Shown here one piece after another: positions 1 through 8,417 of a DNA stretch of 64,000 nt. The notes below the pieces were generated by a model. The model had not been told where the DNA came from. It saw only the letters and a list, made by a program, of their open reading frames with translations, and did not search any database. The stretch's first letter is position 1. Each line of letters opens with the position of its first letter. The stretch spans positions 197,437 to 261,436 of the forward strand of contig JAKPOU010000001.1 in assembly GCA_029547705.1 (NCBI GenBank), written 5' to 3'. The stretch comes from Bacteroidota bacterium (GTDB lineage Bacteria > Bacteroidota > Bacteroidia > Bacteroidales > VadinHA17). The position numbers and the translations under genes are program-made.

Positions 1-201
1 CAGATTGTCAATATATTCAAGATATTTTCCGGTTTCTGCCGGATCCATCACCCAGTACTGATCCCTTCCGAAAAGGGAGAGGTGTTCCGAGAAGCCCAGC
101 TCCGATAAACCGGCACCGGATGCCGCTGAAACATAGTCCTCAGGAGCTGCTTTCCCGTCGCTGAAGGTGGTGTGTACATGATAGTCTGTCCTGTAATGCA
201 T
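1..201 (-). CDS. PHP-domain phosphatase (histidinol-phosphatase-like), 5' part only
   Basis: The 5' end of a minus-strand gene that runs off the left edge; 67 codons are present from an ATG whose first base is 201. The N-terminus reads MHYRTDYHVHTTFSDG, the HxH metal-binding signature that opens PHP (polymerase and histidinol phosphatase) domains. It is followed by a GFSEHLS segment typical of the HisK/HisJ subgroup, where it supplies another metal ligand. By family the likely activity is L-histidinol-phosphate phosphatase or a related phosphoesterase in the cytoplasm, but the body of the protein is missing, so substrate cannot be judged. It is transcribed divergently from the Crp/Fnr regulator, with 142 bases between them. 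Confidence 0.8.
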   Translation of the reverse strand, partial: MHYRTDYHVHTTFSDGKAAPEDYVSAASGAGLSELGFSEHLSLFGRDQYWVMDPAETGKYLEYIDNL

Positions 202-319
202 AGTCGGATCTTGTTTTATAAACCGGGAAAAAGTGATCAAAGTAGTCCTAAATTTGTTAATAAAGCAAACAGCCGGCGTAAATTATACCGGCTTAAGGTA
301 ATAATGATGAGGAAAAATG

Positions 320-327
320 TAAATTTG
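320..327 (+). promoter_or_regulatory. -7 promoter element for the Crp/Fnr gene
   Basis: TAAATTTG matches the Bacteroidota -7 consensus TAnnTTTG exactly and lies 17 bases before the ATG at 344, giving a very short leader. No convincing TTTG -33 box is seen at the usual spacing. Confidence 0.45.
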
Positions 328-343
328 CAGAGGAGCAATAAAT

Positions 344-1039
344 ATGAAATTGAATAACATAGATTGTGTTTGTGAAAACTGTGATTTCAGGGACATCGTT
401 CATGAATGTCTCGATGATGATGAAATAAAAGGACTGTGCAGGAACAAGAAAGAATTTTCATATCAGAAGGGAGAGGTGATTCACCATGAGGGGGAAAAGA
501 TTACAAGTTTCAAATATCTGAAGAGCGGACTGGTTAAAGTGTTCCGGAGAACAAATTCAGGCGACGAGCAGATAGTGACAATCACAAGGCCCTTTGAATT
601 TGTGAGCAACATGAGCGTTTTTTCAGGAAACAGCTACCGTTATTCGGTTTCGGCACTGGAAGATTCGGTAGTATGCAATATAGATCCTGATTATATAAGG
701 GACCTGCTGATGAAGAACGGCACTTTCTCAATAATGCTGCTGACAAGAATCGCTGAGATCAATGAAAGGATCATAGAACAGACCCTTGATCTGAGACAGA
801 AAAACCTGATAGGACGCATTGCATATTCCCTGCTCTATTTCAGCAGTGAAATCTACAATTCGAGAATCTTCGACCTGCCGGTTTCAAGAAAGGAAATTGC
901 CGACTATATCGGGATGAGCACTGCCAACGTGATCAGAACCCTTTCTGATTTCAGAAAAGAAGGAATTATCAGGATTTATGGCAAAACAATAGAGATATCC
1001 GACATTCAAAAGCTTGAAATACTCTCAAAAAGAGGATAA
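344..1039 (+). CDS. Crp/Fnr family transcriptional regulator, possible iron-sulfur type
   Basis: A 231-residue cytoplasmic regulator with the standard layout: cyclic-nucleotide-binding-like beta roll (about 30-145), dimer helix (about 125-160) and C-terminal winged helix-turn-helix (about 170-225, with VSRKEIADYIGMSTANVIRTL). Cysteines at 8, 10, 13, 22 and 32 crowd the N-terminus. Cys111 sits in ALEDSVVCNID, the counterpart of the Fnr segment holding the fourth cluster ligand of E. coli Fnr (Cys122). By family this suggests a [4Fe-4S] oxygen or redox sensor, but the spacing C10-x2-C13-x8-C22 is not the E. coli one. The ATG is preceded by AGGAG 14 bases upstream. Ligand and targets are unknown. 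Confidence 0.85.
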   Translation: MKLNNIDCVCENCDFRDIVHECLDDDEIKGLCRNKKEFSYQKGEVIHHEGEKITSFKYLKSGLVKVFRRTNSGDEQIVTITRPFEFVSNMSVFSGNSYRYSVSALEDSVVCNIDPDYIRDLLMKNGTFSIMLLTRIAEINERIIEQTLDLRQKNLIGRIAYSLLYFSSEIYNSRIFDLPVSRKEIADYIGMSTANVIRTLSDFRKEGIIRIYGKTIEISDIQKLEILSKRG

Positions 1040-1069
1040 CAGAACCCTTTAATATCTGAATTGCTGATT

Positions 1070-3073
1070 ATGAAGAAATTTATAGTACTGACCTTTTGTG
1101 TCATCTGCTCATCCATGCTTTCCGGCCAGCCCCGGCCTGATTTCCGCGGACTGACGGATGACCGGAGCCAGGTTCAGCCGCAGGGCCGGCCGGGCGTCAT
1201 ATCCCGATCTCCCGTTCAGTCCCCTTCCCGGGATGATCCGGCAGATGGAGGAACTGCCTGGTACACTCTCAGCGGAATGCGGCACGGGATAAATTATTTT
1301 CCGAAGGTACGTCACCGGAATGTTCAGTATGAAACGGGGGATGAACTTCTTTTCGACAATTATCATTCCCTGGATGTCATTTACGACTGGCTCGGGATAT
1401 GGGCTGAACGTTACAGTGATCTTGTGGAACTGTATGAAGTGGGAAGGAGCTATGAGGGGAGGCCCATAATGCAGATTACCGTCACCAGCAGGAAAACCGG
1501 GAAGGATACTGACAAGCCGGCTGCATTTTTCGAGGGGGGAAGGCACAGCGGCGAAGTAACAGCTTCGGAAACGGTGATGTGGCTTGCAAAATACCTGCTG
1601 GAAAATTACGGAAAGGATCCGGACATTACCCATCTTCTGGATACAAGGACAATATACCTGCGCCCGGTGAACAATCCCGACGGTCATGACCTCTATATGC
1701 ACACGGCACAGAGCAACAGGAGTACCGTAAGGCCTTTCGACAACGACGGGGACGGCCTGCTGGATGAGGATCCGCCGGATGATCTGAACAATGACGGCAT
1801 TATTCATACAATGCGGTGGAAGGATGAAAAGACCGGAAACCTGATACCTGATCCGGGAGATCCTTCCGGAAGAATTATGAAGAGGGTGGCCTCGGGGAAA
1901 GGTATTTATCTTTCATCAACAGAAGGCATTGACAATGACCGGGACGGGCGTATAAACGAGGACGGGATAGGAGGACTTGACCTTCACCGGAACTATCCTG
2001 AAAACTGGAGGCCGCTTACCGAGGAAACCGGTCGCGGATTCAGACAGGGCGGTGCAGGGGAATATCCACTGAGCGAAACGGAAACCAGGTCGGTTGTGGC
2101 TTTTCTCCTGTCGCATCCGAACATTTTTGTGGTCAATTCAATGGATACCAGTGTCCCGATGCATCTCAGGGCCCCGTCAACATCCGCTTCGGAAGAGCGC
2201 ATGTATCCGGAGGATCTGAAATGGTATAAGTATTTTGATGAACTCGGTAAAAAGATCACCGGTTATGCCAGGGCAGGAGATGTGTACAACGACTATGGGG
2301 GAGGGAATCCCCTTTTCGGTCATGGTCCCGATTTCGGATACTGGTATTACGGCGCCGTGTGGTACGGTGATGAAATATGGAACGGCGGCAGGTTCGGGGA
2401 TCTGAACGGCGACGGGGTGACCGACCAGCTGGACATGCTTGTCTGGGATGAAAAGGAAAACGGCGGGGAAGGGTTCAAGGACTGGGAAACATTCAGTCAT
2501 CCCGATCTGGGTGAGGTTGAGATCGGGGGCTTTGATCCCAAGTTCTTCCAGCAGAATCCTCCCGCGCGGCATCTGGAGACATGGATCAGAAACCAGGCAC
2601 TCTTCAATATTGAAATGGCCAGGCACCTTCCGGAACTGACCTGGGAAAACATCGAAACAAAAAAAATCAGATCATATAAAACGGATTCTGCCGATTACCA
2701 GGTCAGGGTTAGTTTCAGAAACAGCGGCAAACTTCCCACTGCCTTCAGGCAGGCTGATCTGGTGAAGATTGTCACCCGCGACAGGATTGTCCTGGAACTG
2801 GATACCGCGGGAACCCCTGCCGGCAGACCAGCCTTCAGGATACTTCCCGGTGCAGGCAAAAGGTCCGGCAGTGAAGACCGGGGCAGGTATCAGCCTGAGG
2901 GCCGGATGCAGTCGCCGGGAACTGTTTCCAGGAATGTTCCATTCACCGACGGAGGATCGGTGTGCACAGAAATATTCAACATAAGACTCTACGGGAATGA
3001 ACTCGCAGGAAAGGCAAGCGTGTATTCTACAAGAGGCGGTGTTCTGAAAGCCAGGGAGTTCGTAATCCGGTAA
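1070..3073 (+). CDS. Secreted M14-family zinc carboxypeptidase with acidic calcium-type loops
   Basis: A 667-residue protein; I start at the ATG at 1070 because it begins a clean signal peptide (MKKFIVLTFCVICSSMLSG) rather than the TTG three codons earlier. The M14 domain spans about 90-520. GRHSGE (His159, Glu162) is the HxxE zinc pair, DLHRNYP the substrate-binding Arg-Asn segment, and a DEIW segment fits the catalytic Glu. At the third zinc ligand, usually His in a YHNAGG-type motif before LR, I read SMDTSVPMHLR, placing Asp359 where His is expected. Three DxDxDG-type loops (DNDGDGLLDED, DNDRDGRINED, DLNGDGVTDQ) look calcium binding and are typical of this bacterial subfamily. The role would be trimming C-terminal residues of extracellular peptides, if active. 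Confidence 0.85.
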   Translation: MKKFIVLTFCVICSSMLSGQPRPDFRGLTDDRSQVQPQGRPGVISRSPVQSPSRDDPADGGTAWYTLSGMRHGINYFPKVRHRNVQYETGDELLFDNYHSLDVIYDWLGIWAERYSDLVELYEVGRSYEGRPIMQITVTSRKTGKDTDKPAAFFEGGRHSGEVTASETVMWLAKYLLENYGKDPDITHLLDTRTIYLRPVNNPDGHDLYMHTAQSNRSTVRPFDNDGDGLLDEDPPDDLNNDGIIHTMRWKDEKTGNLIPDPGDPSGRIMKRVASGKGIYLSSTEGIDNDRDGRINEDGIGGLDLHRNYPENWRPLTEETGRGFRQGGAGEYPLSETETRSVVAFLLSHPNIFVVNSMDTSVPMHLRAPSTSASEERMYPEDLKWYKYFDELGKKITGYARAGDVYNDYGGGNPLFGHGPDFGYWYYGAVWYGDEIWNGGRFGDLNGDGVTDQLDMLVWDEKENGGEGFKDWETFSHPDLGEVEIGGFDPKFFQQNPPARHLETWIRNQALFNIEMARHLPELTWENIETKKIRSYKTDSADYQVRVSFRNSGKLPTAFRQADLVKIVTRDRIVLELDTAGTPAGRPAFRILPGAGKRSGSEDRGRYQPEGRMQSPGTVSRNVPFTDGGSVCTEIFNIRLYGNELAGKASVYSTRGGVLKAREFVIR

Positions 3074-3151
3074 TGTGATCAGAGTAATAATTGACGGTTA
3101 AAGCAGCCGGATCAGGTACAGCTGATAAAGATTCCAGAAAAACAAGCATAT

Positions 3152-4684
3152 ATGAAAACTGAAAATTACAGTGCCGGGGATATTCCCAGGCGGAAATTTT
3201 TTGAAATGAGCATCAAGGGCGGCCTGCTGATAGCATCTGCACCGGCACTTCTTACCCGGCTCGCTTCATGCAGCGGCTCTGCGGAAAACAGGGGGGAATT
3301 CGGCATGGACAAACCGGTCCTTGACAGGGTAATAGCCAGGGCCCTGGGCAAAGGCGGTGATTTTGCCGATGTTTATCTCGAAAACCGTATTTCGAGGCAG
3401 ATAGTAATGGAGGAATCACAGTTCCGCGGCGGACTCTATGGCATAAGCAGGGGGGCCGGCGTGAGGGTGATATCCGGAAATAAAACAGGATATGCCTATA
3501 CTGATGAGATAACGGAGAAAAAACTGCTGCATGCCGCCGAAGTAGCTTCCTATATTGCCAGGGGAGGGGCCGGAACCGCTCCCCTGAATGTTTCGGAAGC
3601 ACACCGGGAATCCTGGGTTACTGTGGAGGTGCCTCTGCAGGAAGTTACTGATGAGCGGAGGATTGAAATGATGAAAAGGGCTGACCAGGCGGCAAAGGAT
3701 TATGATCCGAGAATCAGGATGGCCCTGATTGAATATAACGATGAAATTAGAAGCAGGGTCATTGCCAACAGTGAAGGGCTTTTTCTGAAGGATGAGCTGC
3801 CCCTTCTTTTCTTCATAGTACAGGTGATGAGCGATAACGGAACAAGCCGCCATATGGCACGGGAAAGGCTCAGCTTCCACTCCGGTTTTGAAATGTTTGA
3901 AAAGGTGACCCCGGAATCGGTGGCAGTGAATGCATCAAGGGAGGCAATCGCCATGCTTGATGCAGGAGATGCGCCGGCCGGAATAATGGATGTGGTCATG
4001 CAAAACGGCTGGGGGGGCGTTCTTGTTCATGAAGCTGTGGGACATCCGCTTGAAGCCGACAATATTGCAAGGGAAACAGGTGCCTTTACCGGAAAGATGG
4101 GACAAAAAGTGGCTAACGAGTGCTTTACAATGATTGATGACGGCACTCTGCCCAACTTCCGCGGTACTATAAATTTTGATGATGAAGGTACCCCGGCCCG
4201 TAGAAATGTTCTGATAGAAAATGGTGTCCTGAAGGGATTCATGACCGATATTCTGAGTGCAAAACAGTTATCGTTGGAAAGGACCGGCAACGGGCGCAGG
4301 GAATCATTCAGGCATATACCGATTCCGCGCATGACAAACACCTTTATTGCAGAAGGCGGGGATGATCCTGCTGATATTCTTGCATCAACACGGAAGGGCA
4401 TCTATGTACAGAGCCTCAGTGGCGGAAGCGTCAATCCCGTAACGGGTATCTTCAATTTTACCTGCAGGGAGGCCTATCTGATAGAGAACGGGAGAAAAAC
4501 AAAACCCATAAAGGGAGCAACGCTTATAGGATCGTGTATGGACGTCATTTCAAACATAGATGCTGTTGGGAACGATCTGGACTTCGGTCCGGGAATATGC
4601 GGCAAGGGGCAGTCTGCAGAAGTTACTGCCGGCCAGCCGACAGTAAGGATAAGAGGGATCAACGTGGGCGGAAGCAAAGCATAA
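3152..4684 (+). CDS. tldD: TldD-like metalloprotease with Tat signal and lipobox
   Basis: A 510-residue TldD/PmbA family protein. The metal and catalytic motif HEAVGHPLEAD (His293, Glu294, His298) is intact and the C-terminal GICGKGQSAEV region is typical of TldD. In E. coli, TldD with TldE forms a cytoplasmic heterodimer that degrades unfolded peptides, including microcin B17 precursor and CcdA. Unusually, about 40 N-terminal residues precede the TldD fold and carry a twin-arginine motif (PRRKFFEMS), a hydrophobic stretch (GGLLIASAPALL) and LASC, a possible lipobox. That predicts Tat export and perhaps lipidation. The gene is 21 bases upstream of the pmbA/tldE homologue and is probably co-transcribed with it. 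Confidence 0.92.
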   Translation: MKTENYSAGDIPRRKFFEMSIKGGLLIASAPALLTRLASCSGSAENRGEFGMDKPVLDRVIARALGKGGDFADVYLENRISRQIVMEESQFRGGLYGISRGAGVRVISGNKTGYAYTDEITEKKLLHAAEVASYIARGGAGTAPLNVSEAHRESWVTVEVPLQEVTDERRIEMMKRADQAAKDYDPRIRMALIEYNDEIRSRVIANSEGLFLKDELPLLFFIVQVMSDNGTSRHMARERLSFHSGFEMFEKVTPESVAVNASREAIAMLDAGDAPAGIMDVVMQNGWGGVLVHEAVGHPLEADNIARETGAFTGKMGQKVANECFTMIDDGTLPNFRGTINFDDEGTPARRNVLIENGVLKGFMTDILSAKQLSLERTGNGRRESFRHIPIPRMTNTFIAEGGDDPADILASTRKGIYVQSLSGGSVNPVTGIFNFTCREAYLIENGRKTKPIKGATLIGSCMDVISNIDAVGNDLDFGPGICGKGQSAEVTAGQPTVRIRGINVGGSKA

Positions 4685-4705
4685 CAATAAACTGAAGAAA
4701 GAAAA

Positions 4706-6040
4706 ATGAACTACACGGATTTATCGGAAAAGCTGCTGAAAAAATGCCTGAAGGCCGGTGCGGATGCCGCTGAGGTATTCATTCAGACGAGCAGGAATCT
4801 TTCAGTAAACATACTCAGGTCGGAAGTTGAAACCATTGAAGAGGCTTCATCCGGCGGAGTGGGATTCAGAGTGTTCGTTGACGGCAGAATGGGATTCAGC
4901 CATTGCAACGACTTCGGTTCAAAAGCTCTTGAGGATACTATTGCCCGGGCCGTATCACTTGCCCGCCTGTCCTCGCCTGACGAAGCTAATGTTCTCACAG
5001 GCGACAGGGGAATTACCCTGGTTGCGGATCTGTATGACCCCATGATTGCCTCTGAGTCCTTGGAAACAAAGATAGGGATGGCCCTGGAGCTGGAAAAGGC
5101 AGCGATGAAGGATCCCAGGATTACAAAAAGTGCAGGGGCGGGTTACGGCGAAAACGAATCAGAAATATTTATCGCTAATTCCAACGGGATACTGAAAAGC
5201 TGCAAATCGTCGGCATGTTCGCTGGGTGTATCCGTGGTGGCGGAAAAGGGGAACCAGAAGAATACCGGGGGAGAATACAGTACCCGGGTCTTTTTTCATG
5301 ACCTGCCCGATCCGGAAAAGATAGCAGCCAAAGCCTCAAGGAAAGCAATTGAATTACTCGACCCGATAATGATAAAGACCCAGAAAGCTGCAATCATTAT
5401 CGATCCGGATGTGGCCAGGGGAATCCTTGGGGGAATCATCACCGCCATAAACGGCGAGCGTGTACTTCAGGGAGCCAGCTTTCTCAGGGACCAAATGAAC
5501 AGGCAGTTTGCATCTTCCCTTCTTACAATAACGGATGACGGGACCATGCCTGGCAGCACGGGCAGTTCTCCCTTCGACGGGGAAGGTGTTCCGACTGTCA
5601 GGAACACGATTGTTGACAAAGGTATTCTCAGAAGCTTTATATACAATACCCGGGCGGCTAGAAGAGCAGGTACGGAAAGTACCGGAAATGCCGTGCGCAG
5701 CGGCTTCAGCTCATTGCCCGGGATAGGAACACACAAAATATACCTGGATCCCGGTGATCATTCCAGAAGTGAAATAATTGCTTCAACCGTAAAAGGTTTG
5801 CTGGTACTTGAACTTACCGGTTACGGTATCGATCCGGTAAGCGGAAACTTCAGCGGAGGGGCAAGCGGACTGTGGATTGAAAAGGGAGAGATAGTCCATC
5901 CGGTAAGGGGTGTGACAATTGCCGGACATGGATTTGATATTCTGAATGCACTGGATATGATGGGAAACGACCTGGATATGCAAAGGAGCTTTGCCGCACC
6001 TACTTTCAGGATAGCTGAAATGCAGATAGGGGGCAAATAA
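4706..6040 (+). CDS. pmbA: TldE/PmbA family protein
   Basis: A 444-residue PmbA/TldE homologue, normal length for the family. As expected for TldE it lacks the HExxxH metal motif of TldD: at the equivalent place it reads RGILGGIITAINGERVLQG. Its N-terminus (MNYTDLSEKLLKKCLKAG) has no signal peptide, unlike the partner gene directly upstream. In characterised systems TldE is the non-catalytic half of the TldD-TldE protease chamber. Here the two halves appear to be addressed to different compartments unless TldE rides along during Tat export. Confidence 0.92.
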   Translation: MNYTDLSEKLLKKCLKAGADAAEVFIQTSRNLSVNILRSEVETIEEASSGGVGFRVFVDGRMGFSHCNDFGSKALEDTIARAVSLARLSSPDEANVLTGDRGITLVADLYDPMIASESLETKIGMALELEKAAMKDPRITKSAGAGYGENESEIFIANSNGILKSCKSSACSLGVSVVAEKGNQKNTGGEYSTRVFFHDLPDPEKIAAKASRKAIELLDPIMIKTQKAAIIIDPDVARGILGGIITAINGERVLQGASFLRDQMNRQFASSLLTITDDGTMPGSTGSSPFDGEGVPTVRNTIVDKGILRSFIYNTRAARRAGTESTGNAVRSGFSSLPGIGTHKIYLDPGDHSRSEIIASTVKGLLVLELTGYGIDPVSGNFSGGASGLWIEKGEIVHPVRGVTIAGHGFDILNALDMMGNDLDMQRSFAAPTFRIAEMQIGGK

Positions 6041-6064
6041 CAGGATTAAAAGGAATTATCTTGT

Positions 6065-6096
6065 GCTTGGAATCAGATCAAAAAGTTATAAATTTG
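6065..6096 (+). promoter_or_regulatory. Promoter of the phosphofructokinase gene
   Basis: A -7 element TAAATTTG (6089-6096) matches TAnnTTTG fully; CTTG at 6065-6068, one mismatch from TTTG, sits exactly 20 bases upstream. This gives a leader of about 40 bases before the ATG at 6141. Confidence 0.5.
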
Positions 6097-6140
6097 GTCT
6101 CTCAAAAAAAATAATGCTAACAAATAAAAATTAAAGGAAA

Positions 6141-7343
6141 ATGGCAGCGAAAAAAACAAAGGGAATCATTGCTATTCTGACAGGAGGCGGGGATGTCCCC
6201 GGGCTGAATCCGGCAATCAGGGCAGTTACAATACGTGCCAACAGTGAAGGCTACAAGGTAATAGGACTTCGCAGGGGGTGGGCAGGAATTACTGAAATGG
6301 TAAGGGACAGCAAGGCTGACAACAGCAATTGCTATCAGGTTCTTACCGATGACATTGTGAACAAGGCCGGAAGGACCGGCGGGACTTTTCTGCATACCTC
6401 CCGGACCAGGCCCAGCCATATGCCAAAGGCGAATGTTCCTGAACACCTGAAAGGTACATATAACAAGGACATGAATGACCTGACTCCGGAAATCATCAAA
6501 AACCTGGAATGGCTTAATGTTGATTATCTTATACCCATCGGGGGTGATGACACCCTCAGCTACGGGGTACATCTTCACAGGCAGGGAGTCAAGGTTGTTG
6601 CCATACCGAAAACGATGGACAATGATGTTCCCGGAACGGATTACTGTATCGGTTTCAGTACCTGTGTAACCAGAACCATTCAGATTACAAACAATCTGCG
6701 GACTTCAGCCGGTTCCCATGAAAGGCTTCTCGTGCTGGAAGTCTTCGGGCGCTATGCCGGCTACACTGCTATGCTGCCCACAATGGCCGGAGCAGCAAAC
6801 CGATGCGTAATTCCCGAGTATAAGTTCAACATTGAACACCTGGCCAGGCTGATGGTTGAGGACAGGAACAATAATCCCAGCAAATATGCTGTTGTGCTTG
6901 TCTCCGAAGGGGCCATGTTCGAAGGTGAAGAAATGATATTCGCCGACAGTGAAAAGGATGCATACGGACATGCAAAACTTGGGGGAATAGGTGAACTGGT
7001 GTCCTCAAGGCTCAAGGCTCTTTCTTCCAGATACAACAACGGAAAAACCATCAATATTATAAATCAGAAACTCGGATACCTGGTCAGGGGCGGTGATCCT
7101 GACTTCCTTGATTCAATTGTTCCCATGGCATACGGCAACCTGGCTTTTGACCTGATACTGAAGGGAGTTCACGGGAAACTGGTGGTCCTGAAAAACGGAA
7201 AATACGGAAATGTTCCCCTGGATGTTGTCACGGCCACTAAGAAATTCGTGAACATTGAACAGTTTTACAACACGGAAAGACTCAGGCCCTTTTATCATAC
7301 CTTTGAAGCCAAGCCCTTCCTGATCATGGATTCCAACAGCTGA
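6141..7343 (+). CDS. 6-phosphofructokinase, probably pyrophosphate-dependent
   Basis: A 400-residue PfkA-superfamily enzyme phosphorylating fructose 6-phosphate in glycolysis. Motifs in order are GGGDVPGLNPAIR (phosphoryl donor loop), GGDDT (Asp136, Asp137), PKTMDND (Lys157, catalytic Asp) and ERLLVLEVFGRYAG (sugar-phosphate binding). Asp137 and Lys157 correspond to E. coli positions 104 and 124, both Gly in the ATP enzyme. In characterised family members Asp104 with Lys124 marks the pyrophosphate-using enzymes, so reversible PPi-PFK is more likely than ATP-PFK. It is single-gene transcribed, with its own promoter upstream and a stem-loop terminator downstream. Confidence 0.88.
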   Translation: MAAKKTKGIIAILTGGGDVPGLNPAIRAVTIRANSEGYKVIGLRRGWAGITEMVRDSKADNSNCYQVLTDDIVNKAGRTGGTFLHTSRTRPSHMPKANVPEHLKGTYNKDMNDLTPEIIKNLEWLNVDYLIPIGGDDTLSYGVHLHRQGVKVVAIPKTMDNDVPGTDYCIGFSTCVTRTIQITNNLRTSAGSHERLLVLEVFGRYAGYTAMLPTMAGAANRCVIPEYKFNIEHLARLMVEDRNNNPSKYAVVLVSEGAMFEGEEMIFADSEKDAYGHAKLGGIGELVSSRLKALSSRYNNGKTINIINQKLGYLVRGGDPDFLDSIVPMAYGNLAFDLILKGVHGKLVVLKNGKYGNVPLDVVTATKKFVNIEQFYNTERLRPFYHTFEAKPFLIMDSNS

Positions 7344-7362
7344 TAAGAGATCGAAATATTCA

Positions 7363-7404
7363 GCAGGAGCCACTCTGCCGCAGCAACAGGGCTCCTGCAA
7401 TTTT
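7363..7404 (+). terminator. Stem-loop terminator after phosphofructokinase
   Basis: GCAGGAGCC (7363-7371) pairs with GGCTCCTGC (7390-7398) as a perfect 9-bp stem around an 18-base loop, followed by AATTTT. It lies 20 bases after the stop codon and just before the next gene. Confidence 0.55.
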
Positions 7405-7419
7405 CAATGAATTTCCCGC

Positions 7420-8352
7420 TTGAAACAGGAAGGTCTGGTCATAAAATCCACCGGCAGCCGCTACCGGGTCCTTTACGGTGACCTCAGGGTAGCCGAATGC
7501 GCCATAAAGGGAAAATTCAGGGTCAGGGGAGGCCTTAAGACCACAAACCCTGTAGCCGTGGGCGACAGGGTACTGTTTGAATTTGAGCCCGGCACTGCTG
7601 CAGGAATAATTACAGATCTTCTTGACAGGAAAAACTACATACTGCGGAGAGCATCCAATCTCTCAAAACAGGTTCAGATCCTTGCTGCCAATGTTGACCA
7701 TGTTTTCCTGATGGTTACCATTTCCCACCCGCTTACACAGCCTGAATTTATCGACAGGTTTCTCATAAGCGCCGAAGCCTACAGGATACCCGCAGGCCTG
7801 ATCATCAATAAGACAGACCTTTACACCGCCGGAGATACTGAAAAGATGGAACATATGATTTCAGTGTATGAGAAAATCGGATATAAATGTTACAGACTGT
7901 CAGTGAGGGAGCAGATAGGCCTGGAGCCCCTGATCGATTGCCTCAAGGGGAAAATAAGCCTGATTGCCGGAAATTCGGGCGTAGGCAAAACCACACTTCT
8001 GAATACGCTTAATCCGGAACTAAATCTTAAAACTGCAAAGATTTCAGATTACCACAAACAGGGAAAGCATATAACCACTTTCCCGGAAATGCACAGTCTG
8101 CCTTTCGGAGGCTACCTGATCGATTCTCCCGGCATTAAGGGATTCGGAATGGTCGACATGCAGAGAAATGAAATTTACCATTTCTTTCCCGAAATATTCA
8201 GAATCTCTGAAAACTGTAAATTTTATAACTGCCTTCACCTGGATGAGCCCGGCTGTGCTGTCCGGCTTGCTGTGGAGGAAGGGGATATTGACCCCCTGAG
8301 ATACAGGAGCTATCTGAATATAATCGAAGATGAAAACCGGAAATACAGATAA
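7420..8352 (+). CDS. rsgA: Ribosome small subunit-dependent GTPase A
   Basis: A 310-residue circularly permuted GTPase that helps mature the 30S subunit. Layout: N-terminal OB fold (1-70), G domain with motifs in permuted order, G4 NKTD first, then G1 GNSGVGKTT (about 184-192) and G3 DSPGIKG, and a C-terminal zinc knuckle with Cys-x4-Cys-x-His-x5-Cys spacing (CKFYNCLHLDEPGC). The reading frame is closed by TGA at 7408, so the start must be TTG at 7420 (or ATT at 7411). TTG gives MKQEGLVIKSTGSRY, which fits RsgA N-termini. The start lies directly after the preceding terminator. Confidence 0.95.
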   Translation: MKQEGLVIKSTGSRYRVLYGDLRVAECAIKGKFRVRGGLKTTNPVAVGDRVLFEFEPGTAAGIITDLLDRKNYILRRASNLSKQVQILAANVDHVFLMVTISHPLTQPEFIDRFLISAEAYRIPAGLIINKTDLYTAGDTEKMEHMISVYEKIGYKCYRLSVREQIGLEPLIDCLKGKISLIAGNSGVGKTTLLNTLNPELNLKTAKISDYHKQGKHITTFPEMHSLPFGGYLIDSPGIKGFGMVDMQRNEIYHFFPEIFRISENCKFYNCLHLDEPGCAVRLAVEEGDIDPLRYRSYLNIIEDENRKYR

Positions 8353-8417
8353 ATTTTCAGCGAATTTATCAAATAAGGATTATCTTTATATCCTGTGAAA
8401 GTCAAATTCCGGTCCTG

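Noticed and set aside
172..357. Open frame of 61 codons ahead of the Crp/Fnr gene
   Set aside because: It runs across the divergent promoter region and into the regulator start, and its translation is low-complexity basic sequence without homology or signal.
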